DNA of 64,000 nt from Flavisphingopyxis sp963800335 (lineage in GTDB: Bacteria; Pseudomonadota; Alphaproteobacteria; Sphingomonadales; Sphingomonadaceae): positions 434,001 to 498,000 of the forward strand of contig CAWDAN010000001.1 in the NCBI GenBank assembly GCA_963800335.1. The letters run 5' to 3'. This document shows, in pieces, positions 28,859 through 38,144 of the stretch. Made by a program: the position numbers and the translations under genes. The notes under the pieces are model-generated. The model saw nothing but the letters and a program-made list of their open reading frames with translations. It had not been told where the DNA came from and made no database searches. Within the stretch, counting starts at the first letter, position 1. Each line of letters begins with the position of its first letter.

Positions 28859-30418
28859 ATGACTGCAGCACCGCAAGAGAGCGCGTTTTCGCAATCGTTC
28901 GGACAGTTTCTCGAACCCATCACCAACTTTTCCGACCTGCTTTGGGGCGGAACGTGGAACGGCCAGGAAGTCCTGATTGTCCCGCCACTCGTCGTGCTGC
29001 TGCTCGGTACCGGCCTCTATATTATGGTCGGGCTGCGCTTTTATCCGCTGACCAACCTGATCCCCGCCTTTCGCAAGCTGTTTACCAAGTCGGGCAAACA
29101 GGGCGCGGGCGAAATCTCGCCCTTCGCTGCATTGTCGACCGCGCTGTCGGGACAGGTCGGCACCGGCAACCTCGCCGGCGTCGCGACCGCAATCGCATTG
29201 GGCGGACCCGGCGCGATCTTCTGGATGTGGATCACCGCATTGGTCGGCATGGCGCTGGCCTTCGGTGAAGGCGCGCTTGCCATCCGCTTTCGCGACCGCG
29301 CCGAGGACGGCACCTATCGCGGCGGGCCGATGAGCTACATCATGATCGGTCTCGGGCCGAAATGGAAATGGCTCGCGATCCTGTTCTGCATCGGCACGCT
29401 GATCTCGGCGATCGTCACCGGCAACGGCATCCAGGCCAATTCGATCGCCGATTCGATGACCGAGATATTCGGCGTCGAAGCATGGGTCGGCGGCCTCGTC
29501 ACCGCGATCGCGGTGTTCATCGTCATCATCGGCGGGATCAAGTCGATCGGCAACGTCGCCGAAAAGATCGTCCCCGTCATGGCGATCGCCTATATCGCGA
29601 TGGCGCTGCTCGCGATCATCCTCGACATTCGCGACATTCCCGAAACCTTCGGCCGCATCTTCCACGGCGCGTTCAATTTCCAGTCGGCCAGCGGCGGCTT
29701 CATCGGTGCAGCGATCATCATCGCGATCCGTGCCGGCGTCGCGCGCGGCCTGTTCTCGAACGAGGCGGGCCAGGGTTCGACCCCGATCGCGCATGCCGTC
29801 GCGCAGACCAACGATCCTGCCGCTCAAGGGCGCTTCGCGATGCTCGGCACTTTCATCGACACCGTCGTCATCTGCACGATGACCGCGCTCGTCATCCTGA
29901 CCGTGGAGGGCGACTTCTCGGCCGGCGGCGTTGCGGTGAAGCATGCCTGGCAGTCCGATCTCACCGGCTTTGCGATGACCTCGGGCGCGTTCGGCGCGGC
30001 CTTTCCGTTGCCGATCCTCGGTGTGCCGGTCGGCACGCTGATCGCCTCGGTGGCCCTGATCCTGTTCGTCTTTACGACGCTGCTGACGTGGAGCTATTAC
30101 GGCGAACGCGCGATCACCTGGCTCTACGACCTGTTTCCGGGATCGAGCCTGAAGGGCGAAAGGGCGCTGCACATGACGTGGCGCGTCCTGTGGTGCATCG
30201 TCATCTACATTGCCGCCGACGTACCCCTCGAGGTTATCTGGCGGCTCGGCGACATCGCCAATGCGACGATGCTCGTGCCCAACGTCATCGCGTTGCTCGC
30301 ACTGTCGGGCGTGATCTTCGCGCTGGCACGTGGAGAGCGGACCGCGGGCACCGATCACGGGCGCGAAACCCCGCCCGAACTCAGCGAGGATATCGGCGGC
30401 GCTCCCGGCGGGCATTGA
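28859..30418 (+). CDS. Alanine or glycine:cation symporter, AGCS family
   Basis: Sodium-coupled amino-acid importer, 519 residues, about eleven membrane helices. Family signatures are GQVGTGNLAGVATAIALGGP, GEGALAIRFRDRAEDG and the helix 8 region GVARGLFSNEAGQGSTPIAH. The upstream AGGTCGGTAATTCTGGGGG gives a plausible ribosome-binding site. It is alone on its strand; the gap of about 190 bases to prfB holds two hairpins. Confidence 0.92.
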   Translation: MTAAPQESAFSQSFGQFLEPITNFSDLLWGGTWNGQEVLIVPPLVVLLLGTGLYIMVGLRFYPLTNLIPAFRKLFTKSGKQGAGEISPFAALSTALSGQVGTGNLAGVATAIALGGPGAIFWMWITALVGMALAFGEGALAIRFRDRAEDGTYRGGPMSYIMIGLGPKWKWLAILFCIGTLISAIVTGNGIQANSIADSMTEIFGVEAWVGGLVTAIAVFIVIIGGIKSIGNVAEKIVPVMAIAYIAMALLAIILDIRDIPETFGRIFHGAFNFQSASGGFIGAAIIIAIRAGVARGLFSNEAGQGSTPIAHAVAQTNDPAAQGRFAMLGTFIDTVVICTMTALVILTVEGDFSAGGVAVKHAWQSDLTGFAMTSGAFGAAFPLPILGVPVGTLIASVALILFVFTTLLTWSYYGERAITWLYDLFPGSSLKGERALHMTWRVLWCIVIYIAADVPLEVIWRLGDIANATMLVPNVIALLALSGVIFALARGERTAGTDHGRETPPELSEDIGGAPGGH

Positions 30419-30444
30419 TCCCGGGTATTAGGAATGCATGAATC

Positions 30445-30576
30445 GGGGCTGGAGTAAATCCAGCCCCTCGCGCGGCACCGGCCCGCCGGAAGGCGGAAAA
30501 TGACTCTTGCACCGCCGCTTTTGTTTTCGCCTCGCATTCGCTAAGCGCTGACGCCAAGGCTGGCGTCGGCGCTTTT
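30445..30576 (+). terminator. Two hairpins between the AGCS symporter and prfB
   Basis: GGGGCTGGA (30445-30453) pairs with TCCAGCCCC (30459-30467) without a U-run. AAGCGC and GACGCC (30543-30555) pair with GGCGTC and GCGCTT (30562-30574), followed by four T. The second fits a terminator for the symporter transcript, or an attenuator before prfB. Confidence 0.5.
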
Positions 30577-30605
30577 CCTTGCCCTCGCCCCGTTGGAGAC
30601 AGTTC

Positions 30606-31733
30606 ATGCGCGCCGAAGCGCAATCGCATATCGACCGCATTACCGCCGCCCTCGACCTCATCCGGCGCTTCCTCAACTGGGACGAGGCGAAGCGGCGGCT
30701 CGACGAGCTCAACGCGCGCGTCGAGGACCCGACCTTGTGGGACGATCCCAAGGCCGCGCAGGAGGTCATGCGCGAACGCGGCCGCCTCGACGACGCGATC
30801 AACGCGGTCACCGCGATCAAGCGCGAGATGGACGATACCGCCGAACTGATCGAGATGGCCGATGCCGAGGGCGACACCGACCTCGGCGATGAAGGCCTTG
30901 CCGCGCTCGCCAAGCTCGCCGAGCGCGCCGATGCCGACAAGATCAAGGCGCTACTCGCGGGCGAGGCCGACGGCTACGACACCTATCTCGAAATCCACGC
31001 CGGTGCCGGCGGGACCGAGAGCCAGGACTGGGCCGAGATGCTGCTGCGCATGTATCAGCGCTGGGCCGACAAGCGCGGCTACAAGGTCTCGATGGTCGAT
31101 TACCAGGCCGGCGACCAGGCCGGCATCAAGTCGGCGACGCTCGAGATCAAGGGCGAGAACGCCTACGGCTATGCCAAGACCGAAAGCGGCGTCCACCGGC
31201 TGGTGCGCATCTCGCCCTATGACAGCGCCGCCAAGCGTCACACCAGCTTTTCGAGCGTGTGGGTCTACCCCGTCATCGACGACGACATCGACATCGAGAT
31301 CAACGAGGGCGACCTCAAGATCGATACCTATCGTGCTTCGGGCGCTGGCGGACAGCACGTCAACACGACCGACTCCGCGGTGCGCATCACGCATATTCCC
31401 AGCGGCATCATCGTCGCCAGCCAGAACGACCGTTCGCAGCACAAGAACCGTGCGACCGCGATGAACATGCTGAAAGCCCGGATGTACGAGGCCGAGCTGG
31501 CCCGGCGCGAGGCCGAGGCCTCGGGCGAATACCAGGCCAAGACCGAAATCGGCTGGGGTCACCAGATCAGGAGCTACGTCCTCCAGCCCTACCAGATGGT
31601 CAAGGATCTGCGCACCGGCGTTACCTCGCCGTCGCCCGACGACGTGCTCGACGGTGCGCTCGATCCGTTCATGGCCGCCGCGCTGAGCCAGAAGGTGACC
31701 GGCGAAAAGGTCGAAGTAGAGGACGTCGACTGA
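30606..31733 (+). CDS. prfB: Peptide chain release factor 2
   Basis: Class I release factor for UAA/UGA, 375 residues from the ATG at 30606 (MRAEAQSHIDRITAALDLIR). The GGQ motif that triggers hydrolysis is at residues 248-250 (SGAGGQHVNTTDS). The codon-recognition loop reads RISPYDSAAKRHTSF, with SPY in place of the E. coli SPF. There is no in-frame TGA and no slippery CTTTGA near codon 25, so the programmed autoregulatory frameshift of many bacteria is absent. The downstream lipoprotein gene overlaps its stop (TGATG). Confidence 0.95.
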   Translation: MRAEAQSHIDRITAALDLIRRFLNWDEAKRRLDELNARVEDPTLWDDPKAAQEVMRERGRLDDAINAVTAIKREMDDTAELIEMADAEGDTDLGDEGLAALAKLAERADADKIKALLAGEADGYDTYLEIHAGAGGTESQDWAEMLLRMYQRWADKRGYKVSMVDYQAGDQAGIKSATLEIKGENAYGYAKTESGVHRLVRISPYDSAAKRHTSFSSVWVYPVIDDDIDIEINEGDLKIDTYRASGAGGQHVNTTDSAVRITHIPSGIIVASQNDRSQHKNRATAMNMLKARMYEAELARREAEASGEYQAKTEIGWGHQIRSYVLQPYQMVKDLRTGVTSPSPDDVLDGALDPFMAAALSQKVTGEKVEVEDVD

Positions 31734-32464
31734 TGCGCCGACGGGGGGGCTTGCTGATCGCGGCGGCGGCGCTCGTGCTCGCGCTGCCGGGGTGCGACTG
31801 GATCCACGACCCCGACGCCGACCGGCCCGAGACCGCGCGCGAATTTCCGCGCGCCGACCGCCCCGTCGCGCCCGTCGTATCGAACCAGTATTCGGACGAG
31901 AACAGCCGCGACCGGCTCGGCGAGGCGGTTGCGGTGATGGACCGTGCCGACATCGTCGCGGGGATGACCGTCGCCGACATCGGCGCGGGCGAGGGCTATT
32001 ACACCGTCCGCCTCGGCCAGCGCGTCGGTCGCAAGGGTCGCGTCCTCGCGCAGGATATCGACCGCGGCGCGATTCGCCGGCTCGCCGACCGCGTCGCACG
32101 CGAACGGCTCGACAATGTCTCGATCAAGCTTGGCGCGCCCGACGATCCCAAGCTGCCTGCGGCCAGCTTCGACCGCGTCTTCATGGTCCACATGTATCAC
32201 GAGATCGCCGAACCCTATGCCTTTCTCTGGCGGCTGCGCCCCGCTTTGCGCGCGGGCGGCCAGGTCATCGTGATCGATGCCGACCGGCCGACGACGCAGC
32301 ACGGTACGCCGCCCAAGCTGCTGTTCTGTGAATTCGAAAGCGTCGGTTACAAGCTCGCCGAATTTACCGAACTGCCCGAACTGGGCAGCTATTACGCCAG
32401 CTTCGAAGCGTCGGGCGGGCGTCCCGAACCGGGCAAGATCGAGGCGTGCAAATCGTCCGGCTGA
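31733..32464 (+). CDS. Class I SAM-dependent methyltransferase-fold lipoprotein
   Basis: A 243-residue protein from the ATG at 31733, which overlaps the prfB stop. The N-terminus is a lipoprotein signal peptide (GLLIAAAALVLALPGC, lipobox LPGC). After a short linker comes a Rossmann methyltransferase domain with motif I DIGAGEGYYTVRLGQ and a middle region FDRVFMVHMYHEIAEPYAFL. Export is surprising, since SAM is not expected in the periplasm. The C-terminal 73 bases overlap the convergent LysR gene. Confidence 0.85.
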   Translation: MRRRGGLLIAAAALVLALPGCDWIHDPDADRPETAREFPRADRPVAPVVSNQYSDENSRDRLGEAVAVMDRADIVAGMTVADIGAGEGYYTVRLGQRVGRKGRVLAQDIDRGAIRRLADRVARERLDNVSIKLGAPDDPKLPAASFDRVFMVHMYHEIAEPYAFLWRLRPALRAGGQVIVIDADRPTTQHGTPPKLLFCEFESVGYKLAEFTELPELGSYYASFEASGGRPEPGKIEACKSSG

Positions 32465-33372
32465 GGCGCCGCGCGCACTGCCTCGCCCCACGGACCTCGC
32501 TCCGCCTCGGCTACCGCCCAGTCGCGAAACGCCTTGATCTTGGCGTGGTTGCGCTGGTGCTCGCGACAGACGATCCACAGGCTCGAACCAGAATAGGTCG
32601 CCGCAGCTAGCTGGATCAGCCGACCTTCGCGCAACGCCTCGTCCCAGAACACCGGGTTGAGCAGGGCAATGCCTTGCCCGGCCAGCGCCGCGCTCCCTTC
32701 GACGCTCTGCGAATCGAACCGGATGCCGGGCGCGGGTGGCGGCAGCGCGGTCAGGCCGACCGCCGCGAACCAGGTCGCCCACCAGCGATCCTGAGGGCTG
32801 AGCAGGCGTCCTGCGGCGATCCGTTCGGGCGTGTCGAACGGTCCATGGTCGGCGACATAGGCGGGGCTCGCCATCGGCGCGAACAGGCTGCGCATCAGCA
32901 ACTGCGCGTGCAGGCCCGGCCAGTCGCCCAGCCCGCCGCGCACCGCGACGTCGTTATCGTCGCGGGCGAAATCGGTGATCCGGTCCTCGACCGTCAGGCG
33001 CACCGCGAGGTCGGGGTGCGAAAGCTGGAACCCGCCGATCCGCCCACCGAGCCACAGGTTGGCGAAACTGGAGAAACTGTTGACCGTCAGCTGGCTGGCA
33101 TCCTCGTCGCGCAGCCGGTCGAACGCGTCGCGCAGCGTGGCAAAGGCGGCGCTGGTCTGGACCGACAGGTCGGCCGCTTCCGCGCTGAGCATGACGCGGC
33201 CCTTATCGCGCCGGAAGAGCGATACGCCCAGCGCCTGTTCGAGCGTGCGGATCTGATAGCTGACCGCCGCCTGACTCATCCCCAGTTCCTCGGCTGCGCG
33301 CGAGAAATTTTCCAGCCGTGCGGCGGCTTCAAAGACGCGGATGGCGGCGAGCGAGGGGAGCGATGACATCAT
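32392..33372 (-). CDS. LysR-family transcriptional regulator (GcvA-like)
   Basis: A 326-residue regulator. The winged helix-turn-helix at the N-terminus has LPSLAAIRVFEAAARLENFS, SRAAEELGMSQAAVSYQIRT and LEQALGVSLFRR. The C-terminal effector-binding domain follows (about residues 92-300), with VRGGLGDWPGLHAQLL and GQGIALLNPVFW. The N-terminus resembles the GcvA/AmpR branch. A T-N11-A dyad lies just upstream of its start, and a small gene with a strong ribosome-binding site is divergent, so that gene is the likely target. The effector is unknown. Confidence 0.9.
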   Translation of the reverse strand: MMSSLPSLAAIRVFEAAARLENFSRAAEELGMSQAAVSYQIRTLEQALGVSLFRRDKGRVMLSAEAADLSVQTSAAFATLRDAFDRLRDEDASQLTVNSFSSFANLWLGGRIGGFQLSHPDLAVRLTVEDRITDFARDDNDVAVRGGLGDWPGLHAQLLMRSLFAPMASPAYVADHGPFDTPERIAAGRLLSPQDRWWATWFAAVGLTALPPPAPGIRFDSQSVEGSAALAGQGIALLNPVFWDEALREGRLIQLAAATYSGSSLWIVCREHQRNHAKIKAFRDWAVAEAERGPWGEAVRAAPQPDDLHASILPGSGRPPDASKLA

Positions 33373-33378
33373 GTTCCC

Positions 33379-33393
33379 ATAAGCCTTACTTAT
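33379..33393. promoter_or_regulatory. T-N11-A dyad, candidate LysR binding site
   Basis: ATAAG (33379-33383), five bases, CTTAT (33389-33393): a perfect inverted repeat with the T-N11-A spacing of LysR boxes. It is six bases upstream of the LysR start codon, where autorepression sites usually sit, and in the gap to the divergent 72-residue gene. Confidence 0.5.
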
Positions 33394-33485
33394 ATATGAT
33401 GTCGAGTTTCAAATTGGGCCTGGCGGCTGGTTATAGGCATATTCGGGTCATCGGGCGATCAGGTCCGATGATAAGGAGGTTTGTG

Positions 33486-33704
33486 ATGCAAGACGAATTC
33501 ATCAGTCGCCTGTCGGTCGATCGGCAGCAGGATTTTGCCGCCGGTCTCGATCCCCTGTTCACCTCGGTAGGCAGGTCGTTCGCCATGGTCGCTCGGCGCT
33601 TGCACCGCGCCGCCAGCGCGACCGCCGCGGTCGGCGCGGCGCTCGTCTCGGTGCCGCTTGTTCTCCTCGTCATCGGGCTTTGCGAGCGCGGGCCGTTCGG
33701 CTGA
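33486..33704 (+). CDS. Small membrane-tailed protein divergent from LysR
   Basis: A 72-residue protein with a strong ribosome-binding site (AAGGAGGT at 33473-33480, five bases before the ATG). The N-terminal half is amphipathic (MQDEFISRLSVDRQQDFAAG, VGRSFAMVARRLHRAAS); the C-terminal half is one hydrophobic helix (AVGAALVSVPLVLLVIGLCE). Not recognised. The divergent LysR gene and the dyad between them suggest LysR control. Confidence 0.55.
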   Translation: MQDEFISRLSVDRQQDFAAGLDPLFTSVGRSFAMVARRLHRAASATAAVGAALVSVPLVLLVIGLCERGPFG

Positions 33705-33761
33705 TCGCGCGCGTGGCGCCACGATTGCGTGGCGCGGTACCATCGGCTAAGGCGGGGCACG

Positions 33762-33814
33762 CCCCGGACACGCCGCGATCGAGTTCGCGGACCTTGTCCG
33801 GGGCCTCGTCTTTT
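33762..33814 (+). terminator. Long hairpin with T-run before purC
   Basis: CCCCGGACA (33762-33770) pairs perfectly with TGTCCGGGG (33795-33803). Inside it CCGCGA (33773-33778) pairs with TCGCGG (33785-33790). CCTCGTCTTTT follows. It lies 24 bases before purC, so it could terminate the upstream small gene or attenuate purC. Confidence 0.55.
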
Positions 33815-33836
33815 ATCGGTAAAAAGGTCTCCGCCC

Positions 33837-34616
33837 ATGCCCCGTCGCCGCCAGATTTACGAAGGCAAGGCCAAGATTCTCTATGAAGGCCCCGAGCCCG
33901 GCACGCTGATTCAGTATTTCAAGGACGACGCGACCGCGTTCAACGCGCAGAAGCGCGGCACGATCTCGGGCAAGGGCGTGCTCAACAACCGCATCTCCGA
34001 ACACGTCTTCACGCTGCTCGGGCAGATCGGCGTTCCGACGCACTTCATCCGCCGGCTCAACATGCGCGAACAGCTGATCCGCCAGGTAGAGATCGTCCCG
34101 ATCGAGGTTATCGTTCGCAACGTCGCCGCGGGCACGCTGTCGAAACGCCTCGGCATCGAGGAAGGCACGCAGCTGCCCCGGACGCTGATCGAATATTGCT
34201 ACAAGGACGACGCGCTCGGCGATCCGCTGGTCGCCGAAGAGCACATCGCCTGCTTCAACTGGGCGAGCCAGGAAGAGATGCACGACATCGCCGACATGGC
34301 GATCCGCGTGAACGATTTCATGTGCGGCCTGTTTGCCGGGATCGGCATCCGCCTCGTCGACTTCAAGCTCGAGTTCGGGCGGATCTGGGACAACGACTTT
34401 TCGCGGATCATCCTTGCCGACGAGATCAGCCCCGACAGCTGTCGGCTGTGGGACATGCAAACCAATGAAAAGCTTGACAAAGATCGCTTCCGTCGGGACC
34501 TTGGCGGCGAAGCCGAGGCGTATCAGGAAGTCGCTCGCCGGCTGGGCCTGATGCCCGAGGGCGCCGACAACGAAGTCCTCGATCTCGAGACTCACCGCAA
34601 GAAGCGAGGAAAATAA
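33837..34616 (+). CDS. purC: Phosphoribosylaminoimidazole-succinocarboxamide synthase
   Basis: SAICAR synthetase, eighth step of purine synthesis. 259 residues from the ATG at 33837 (MPRRRQIYEGKAKILYEGPE). Signatures are the glycine-rich IYEGKAKILY, NVAAGTLSKRLGIEEG, LVDFKLEFGR and LADEISPDSCRLWD. purS and purQ lie 3 kb downstream on the same strand, with an M16 protease gene between. Its stop is three bases before the protease ATG. Confidence 0.95.
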   Translation: MPRRRQIYEGKAKILYEGPEPGTLIQYFKDDATAFNAQKRGTISGKGVLNNRISEHVFTLLGQIGVPTHFIRRLNMREQLIRQVEIVPIEVIVRNVAAGTLSKRLGIEEGTQLPRTLIEYCYKDDALGDPLVAEEHIACFNWASQEEMHDIADMAIRVNDFMCGLFAGIGIRLVDFKLEFGRIWDNDFSRIILADEISPDSCRLWDMQTNEKLDKDRFRRDLGGEAEAYQEVARRLGLMPEGADNEVLDLETHRKKRGK

Positions 34617-34619
34617 TCG

Positions 34620-37536
34620 ATGCTGCATAGCCGACTGACCCGGGCCCTCCTGACCACCTCGTTGATGTCATTGGGCCTGGCGCTATCGGCCTGCGCTACG
34701 ATGCCCGCGGCCTCGGTCGCGCCGGCAACCGTCGACCAGACCGCGCCGCCCGCCGCCGCGGTGACTGGCCAGACCGGCTGGGGATTTCCCGTTTACGACA
34801 TCGCGCCCGATCCGGCGGTGCGCTACGGCACGCTGCCCAATGGCATGAAATACGCGATCCTGCGCAACGCGACGCCGAAGGATTCAGCATCGGTGCGGAT
34901 GCGCGTCGAGTTCGGTTCGATCGCCGAAAGCGATGACGAACAGGGGCTCGCCCATTTCATCGAGCACATGGCGTTCAACGGGTCGAAGAACGTCCCCGAA
35001 GGCGACATGGTCAAGATTCTCGAGCGCAAGGGGCTGGCCTTCGGCGCCGACACCAACGCCTCGACCGGCTTCGACGCGACGGTCTACCAGCTCGACCTGC
35101 CCAAGACCGACGACGACATGATCGACACCGCGCTGATGCTGATGCGCGAAACCGCGGGCAATCTCACCATCGCGGCCGATGCGGTAGGGCGCGAACGCGG
35201 CGTGATCCTGTCCGAAATGCGCACCCGCGACAGCTTCCAGCTGCGCCGGATCAAGGACTATCTCGGCTTCGTCGCGCCGCAGGCGCCGTTCGCGTCGCGC
35301 CTGCCGATCGGCACCCAGCAGGTCCTCGAAAACGCCAGCGCGGCCGACATTCGCTCGCTTTACGAACGCTATTACCGCCCCGAAAAGACGACGCTCGTCC
35401 TCGTCGGCGATTTTGATCCTGCCGCGATCGAGGCCAAGATCCAGGCGCGCTTTGCCGATTGGCGCGGGGTCGGTCCGGCCGGCGCCGACCTCGACGAGGG
35501 CCGCGTCGATGTCACGCGCCCCGCCGCCGCCGACACCTTCGTCGATCCCGACGTTCCCTATATCGTGAGCATCGACAGCCTTCAGCCCTATGTCGCGACC
35601 CCCGAGACGATCGTCCAGAACCGCCGCGCGCTGCTCGAACAGCTCGGCAACGCGATCCTCAACCGGCGCTTTGAAAAGATCGCCAACGCGCCCGACAGCC
35701 CGATCCTCGGCGCGTCGGCCTCGACCGGCGACCTGTTCAAGGCGGCACGCGACACGTCGATCTCGGTGACCGCGAAGGAAGGCGAATGGAAACAGGGGCT
35801 GACGGTCGGCCAGACCGAGCTCAACCGCGCGCTGCAATACGGTTTTACCCAGGCCGAACTCGCCGAGCAGCTGGCCAATTTCCAGCTCGCCTTCGACACC
35901 GCCGCCAACCAGGCCGACACCCGCCGTTCGGCCTCGCTCGCCAACGCGATCGTCGGGACGGTCGACGATCAGTCGCTGTTCACCACGCCGGCCGCCAACC
36001 GCGATCTGTTCAACACGCTCAGAGCCGACCTTCGGCGTCGATGCGGTCAACGCCGCGTTCCGCGCGCGCTGGTCGGGTTCGCCCCCGCTCGTCCACGTCT
36101 CGGCCAAGGCGCCGATCGCCGGCGGCGACGCCGACGTGTTGGCTGCGTTCGAGGCGGCCAAGGCGATCAAGGTCGAAGCGCCCGCTGCAGCGGTCGAAAC
36201 CGCCTTTGCCTATGATGATTTCGGCACGCCAGGCACCGTCGTCGCCGATACGATGATCCCAGACCTCGGCATCCGCACGATCACATTCGCCAACAACGTC
36301 CGGCTCAACCTCAAGAAGACCGATTTCGAACAGGGCAAGCTGCGCTATTCGATCCGCATCGGCTCGGGCGAACTGCAACTGCCCGCCGACAAGCCCGGTC
36401 TCGCGCTGCTGATGAGCTCGATGTTCGCCAACGCCGGCCTCGGCAAGCACAGCTTCGATGATCTTCAGCAGGTCCTCGCCGGGCACAATGTCTCGCCGGG
36501 CCTCGTCGCGGGCGATGACAGCTTCGGCTCGAGCGGGACGACGACGATGGCCGACCTGCCGCTCCAGCTCAAGGTGACCGCCGCCTATCTGACCGACCCG
36601 GGCTATCGTGCCGAGGCGCAGTCGCGCTGGGCCAGTCTCGTTCCGACCTACGAGGCACAGCTCGACGCGACGCCGCAATCGGTCGCGGCGCGCGACGTCG
36701 GCCGGATTCTCGCGAGCGGCGATGAGCGTTTCGGCATTCCCGACGAGGCGACGCTGCTGTCGCGCAACCTCGGCGAGCTTAAGGCGGCACTGACACCGAT
36801 CCTGGCCACCGCGCCGATCGAGATCGGCATCGTCGGCGATATCGACGAGGCGGCGGTGATCGCCGCGGTCGCATCGAGCTTCGGCGCGCTGCCGACGCGC
36901 GACACCGATTTCGGCGCCTTTGACAATGCGCGCGCCGTCCGCTTCCCCGCCGGCACGACGCCCGTCACGCTGACCCACGCCGGCACGTCCGACCAGGGGC
37001 TGGCGCTCGCCTACTGGCCGACCGACGACGACAGCGACGCGCTCGAAACGGCCCGGGTCGACATGCTCGCCGAAGTGATGGGGATATTGCTGATCGATGA
37101 AGTCCGCGAAAAGCTCGGCGCGACCTATTCGCCCAATGCGTCGTCGGACATGTCGCGGATCTACAAGGATTACGGCACCTTCGGCACCTCGGTCGTCGTC
37201 GCCCCGTCGCAGACCGACGAGGTGTTTGCCGCGATCGACACGATCGCGAAGGAACTGCGCGATGCGCCGGTCAGCGCCGACATGCTGGCTCGCGCGCGCA
37301 CGCCGCTGCTCGAACGGATCGTCAAGAATCGCCGCGAAAACGGCTGGTGGCTCGGCGTGACGGCACGCGCGCAGAGCGAGGCGGCGCGGCTCGACCGCTA
37401 CCGCACGCTCGAAGCGCGGGTGAAGGCAATCACCCCCGCCGACCTGCAGGCGGCGGCGCGCAAATATCTGGTGCCGGGCAAGGAGCTCAAGATCCGCATC
37501 GTGCCGGAGGCCAGGGCGCCAGCGGCGGCGAAGTGA
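34620..37536 (+). CDS. M16-family zinc peptidase (one frame break)
   Basis: About 971 residues joined. A lipoprotein-like signal (LMSLGLALSAC) suggests anchoring in the periplasm. The first M16 domain has the inverted zinc motif HFIEHMAF in DDEQGLAHFIEHMAFNGSKN, and the downstream glutamate in GRERGVILSEM. The second half (from about residue 505) is the inactive partner domain. The frame changes near 36020; the length is one base over a multiple of three. It is three bases after purC, so it is probably co-transcribed, though unrelated in function. Confidence 0.88.
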
Positions 37537-37566
37537 TCGAAGGGCTGGTGGCGGCGGCGGTAGCCG

Positions 37567-37716
37567 TCAGGCGTTCACGCGATAGCCGCAGATGATACCG
37601 AACAGGAAGGCAGCGAACAGCGCGAGCTGGATCTGGCCGTCGGGGTCGGACCACATGAACAGCTGGTGGCCCCAGCCGAACAGGGCGATGAACATCGCGA
37701 GCGCCAGCATTCCCAT
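37567..37716 (-). CDS. Very small two-helix membrane protein
   Basis: 49 residues (MGMLALAMFIALFGWGHQLF to the end IICGYRVNA). It has two hydrophobic helices joined by a polar MWSDPDGQ turn. The ATG at 37716 is preceded by GAGGGG at ribosome-binding distance. Composition and codon use match neighbouring genes. Family not recognised; transcribed against the purC-purS direction. Confidence 0.5.
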   Translation of the reverse strand: MGMLALAMFIALFGWGHQLFMWSDPDGQIQLALFAAFLFGIICGYRVNA

Positions 37717-37897
37717 CGTACGTCCCCTCGCGCGGGCCGACCGAAGACCGGCGGTCCTTTAGAGCGTCACGGGACTAGCCGAATAAGGTAAATAACTGCT
37801 TAGCCGGATTGCGCCCGACTTGGGTCTTGCCGCCCCGCGGCGCACACGGCATAGCGGCGGCGTTTCTACAAACCAGCCACGAAGGGCAGGGTGCGCG

Positions 37898-38128
37898 ATG
37901 AAGATCAACGTCTATGTGACGCTCAAACCGGGCGTTCTCGACCCGCAGGGCAAGGCGATCCACCATGCGCTGGCCAGCCTCGGCTTTGCCGGCATCGACG
38001 ATGTCCGCGCCGGGCGCTTCATCGAGCTCGAGGTCGCCGACGACACCTCGGACGAGGATCTCGACGCGATGTGCCGCAAGCTGCTCGCCAACACCGTCAT
38101 CGAAAACTACCGCATCGAACGCGGCTGA
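37898..38128 (+). CDS. purS: Phosphoribosylformylglycinamidine synthase, PurS subunit
   Basis: A 76-residue bridging subunit of the PurLQS complex, which makes FGAM in purine synthesis. MKINVYVTLKPGVLDPQGKA and the late DEDLDAMCRKLLANTVIENY are characteristic. AGGGCAGGG precedes the ATG. purQ follows after 16 bases; purL is not in the window. Confidence 0.93.
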   Translation: MKINVYVTLKPGVLDPQGKAIHHALASLGFAGIDDVRAGRFIELEVADDTSDEDLDAMCRKLLANTVIENYRIERG

Positions 38129-38144
38129 ACCGGGACACGCTGTC

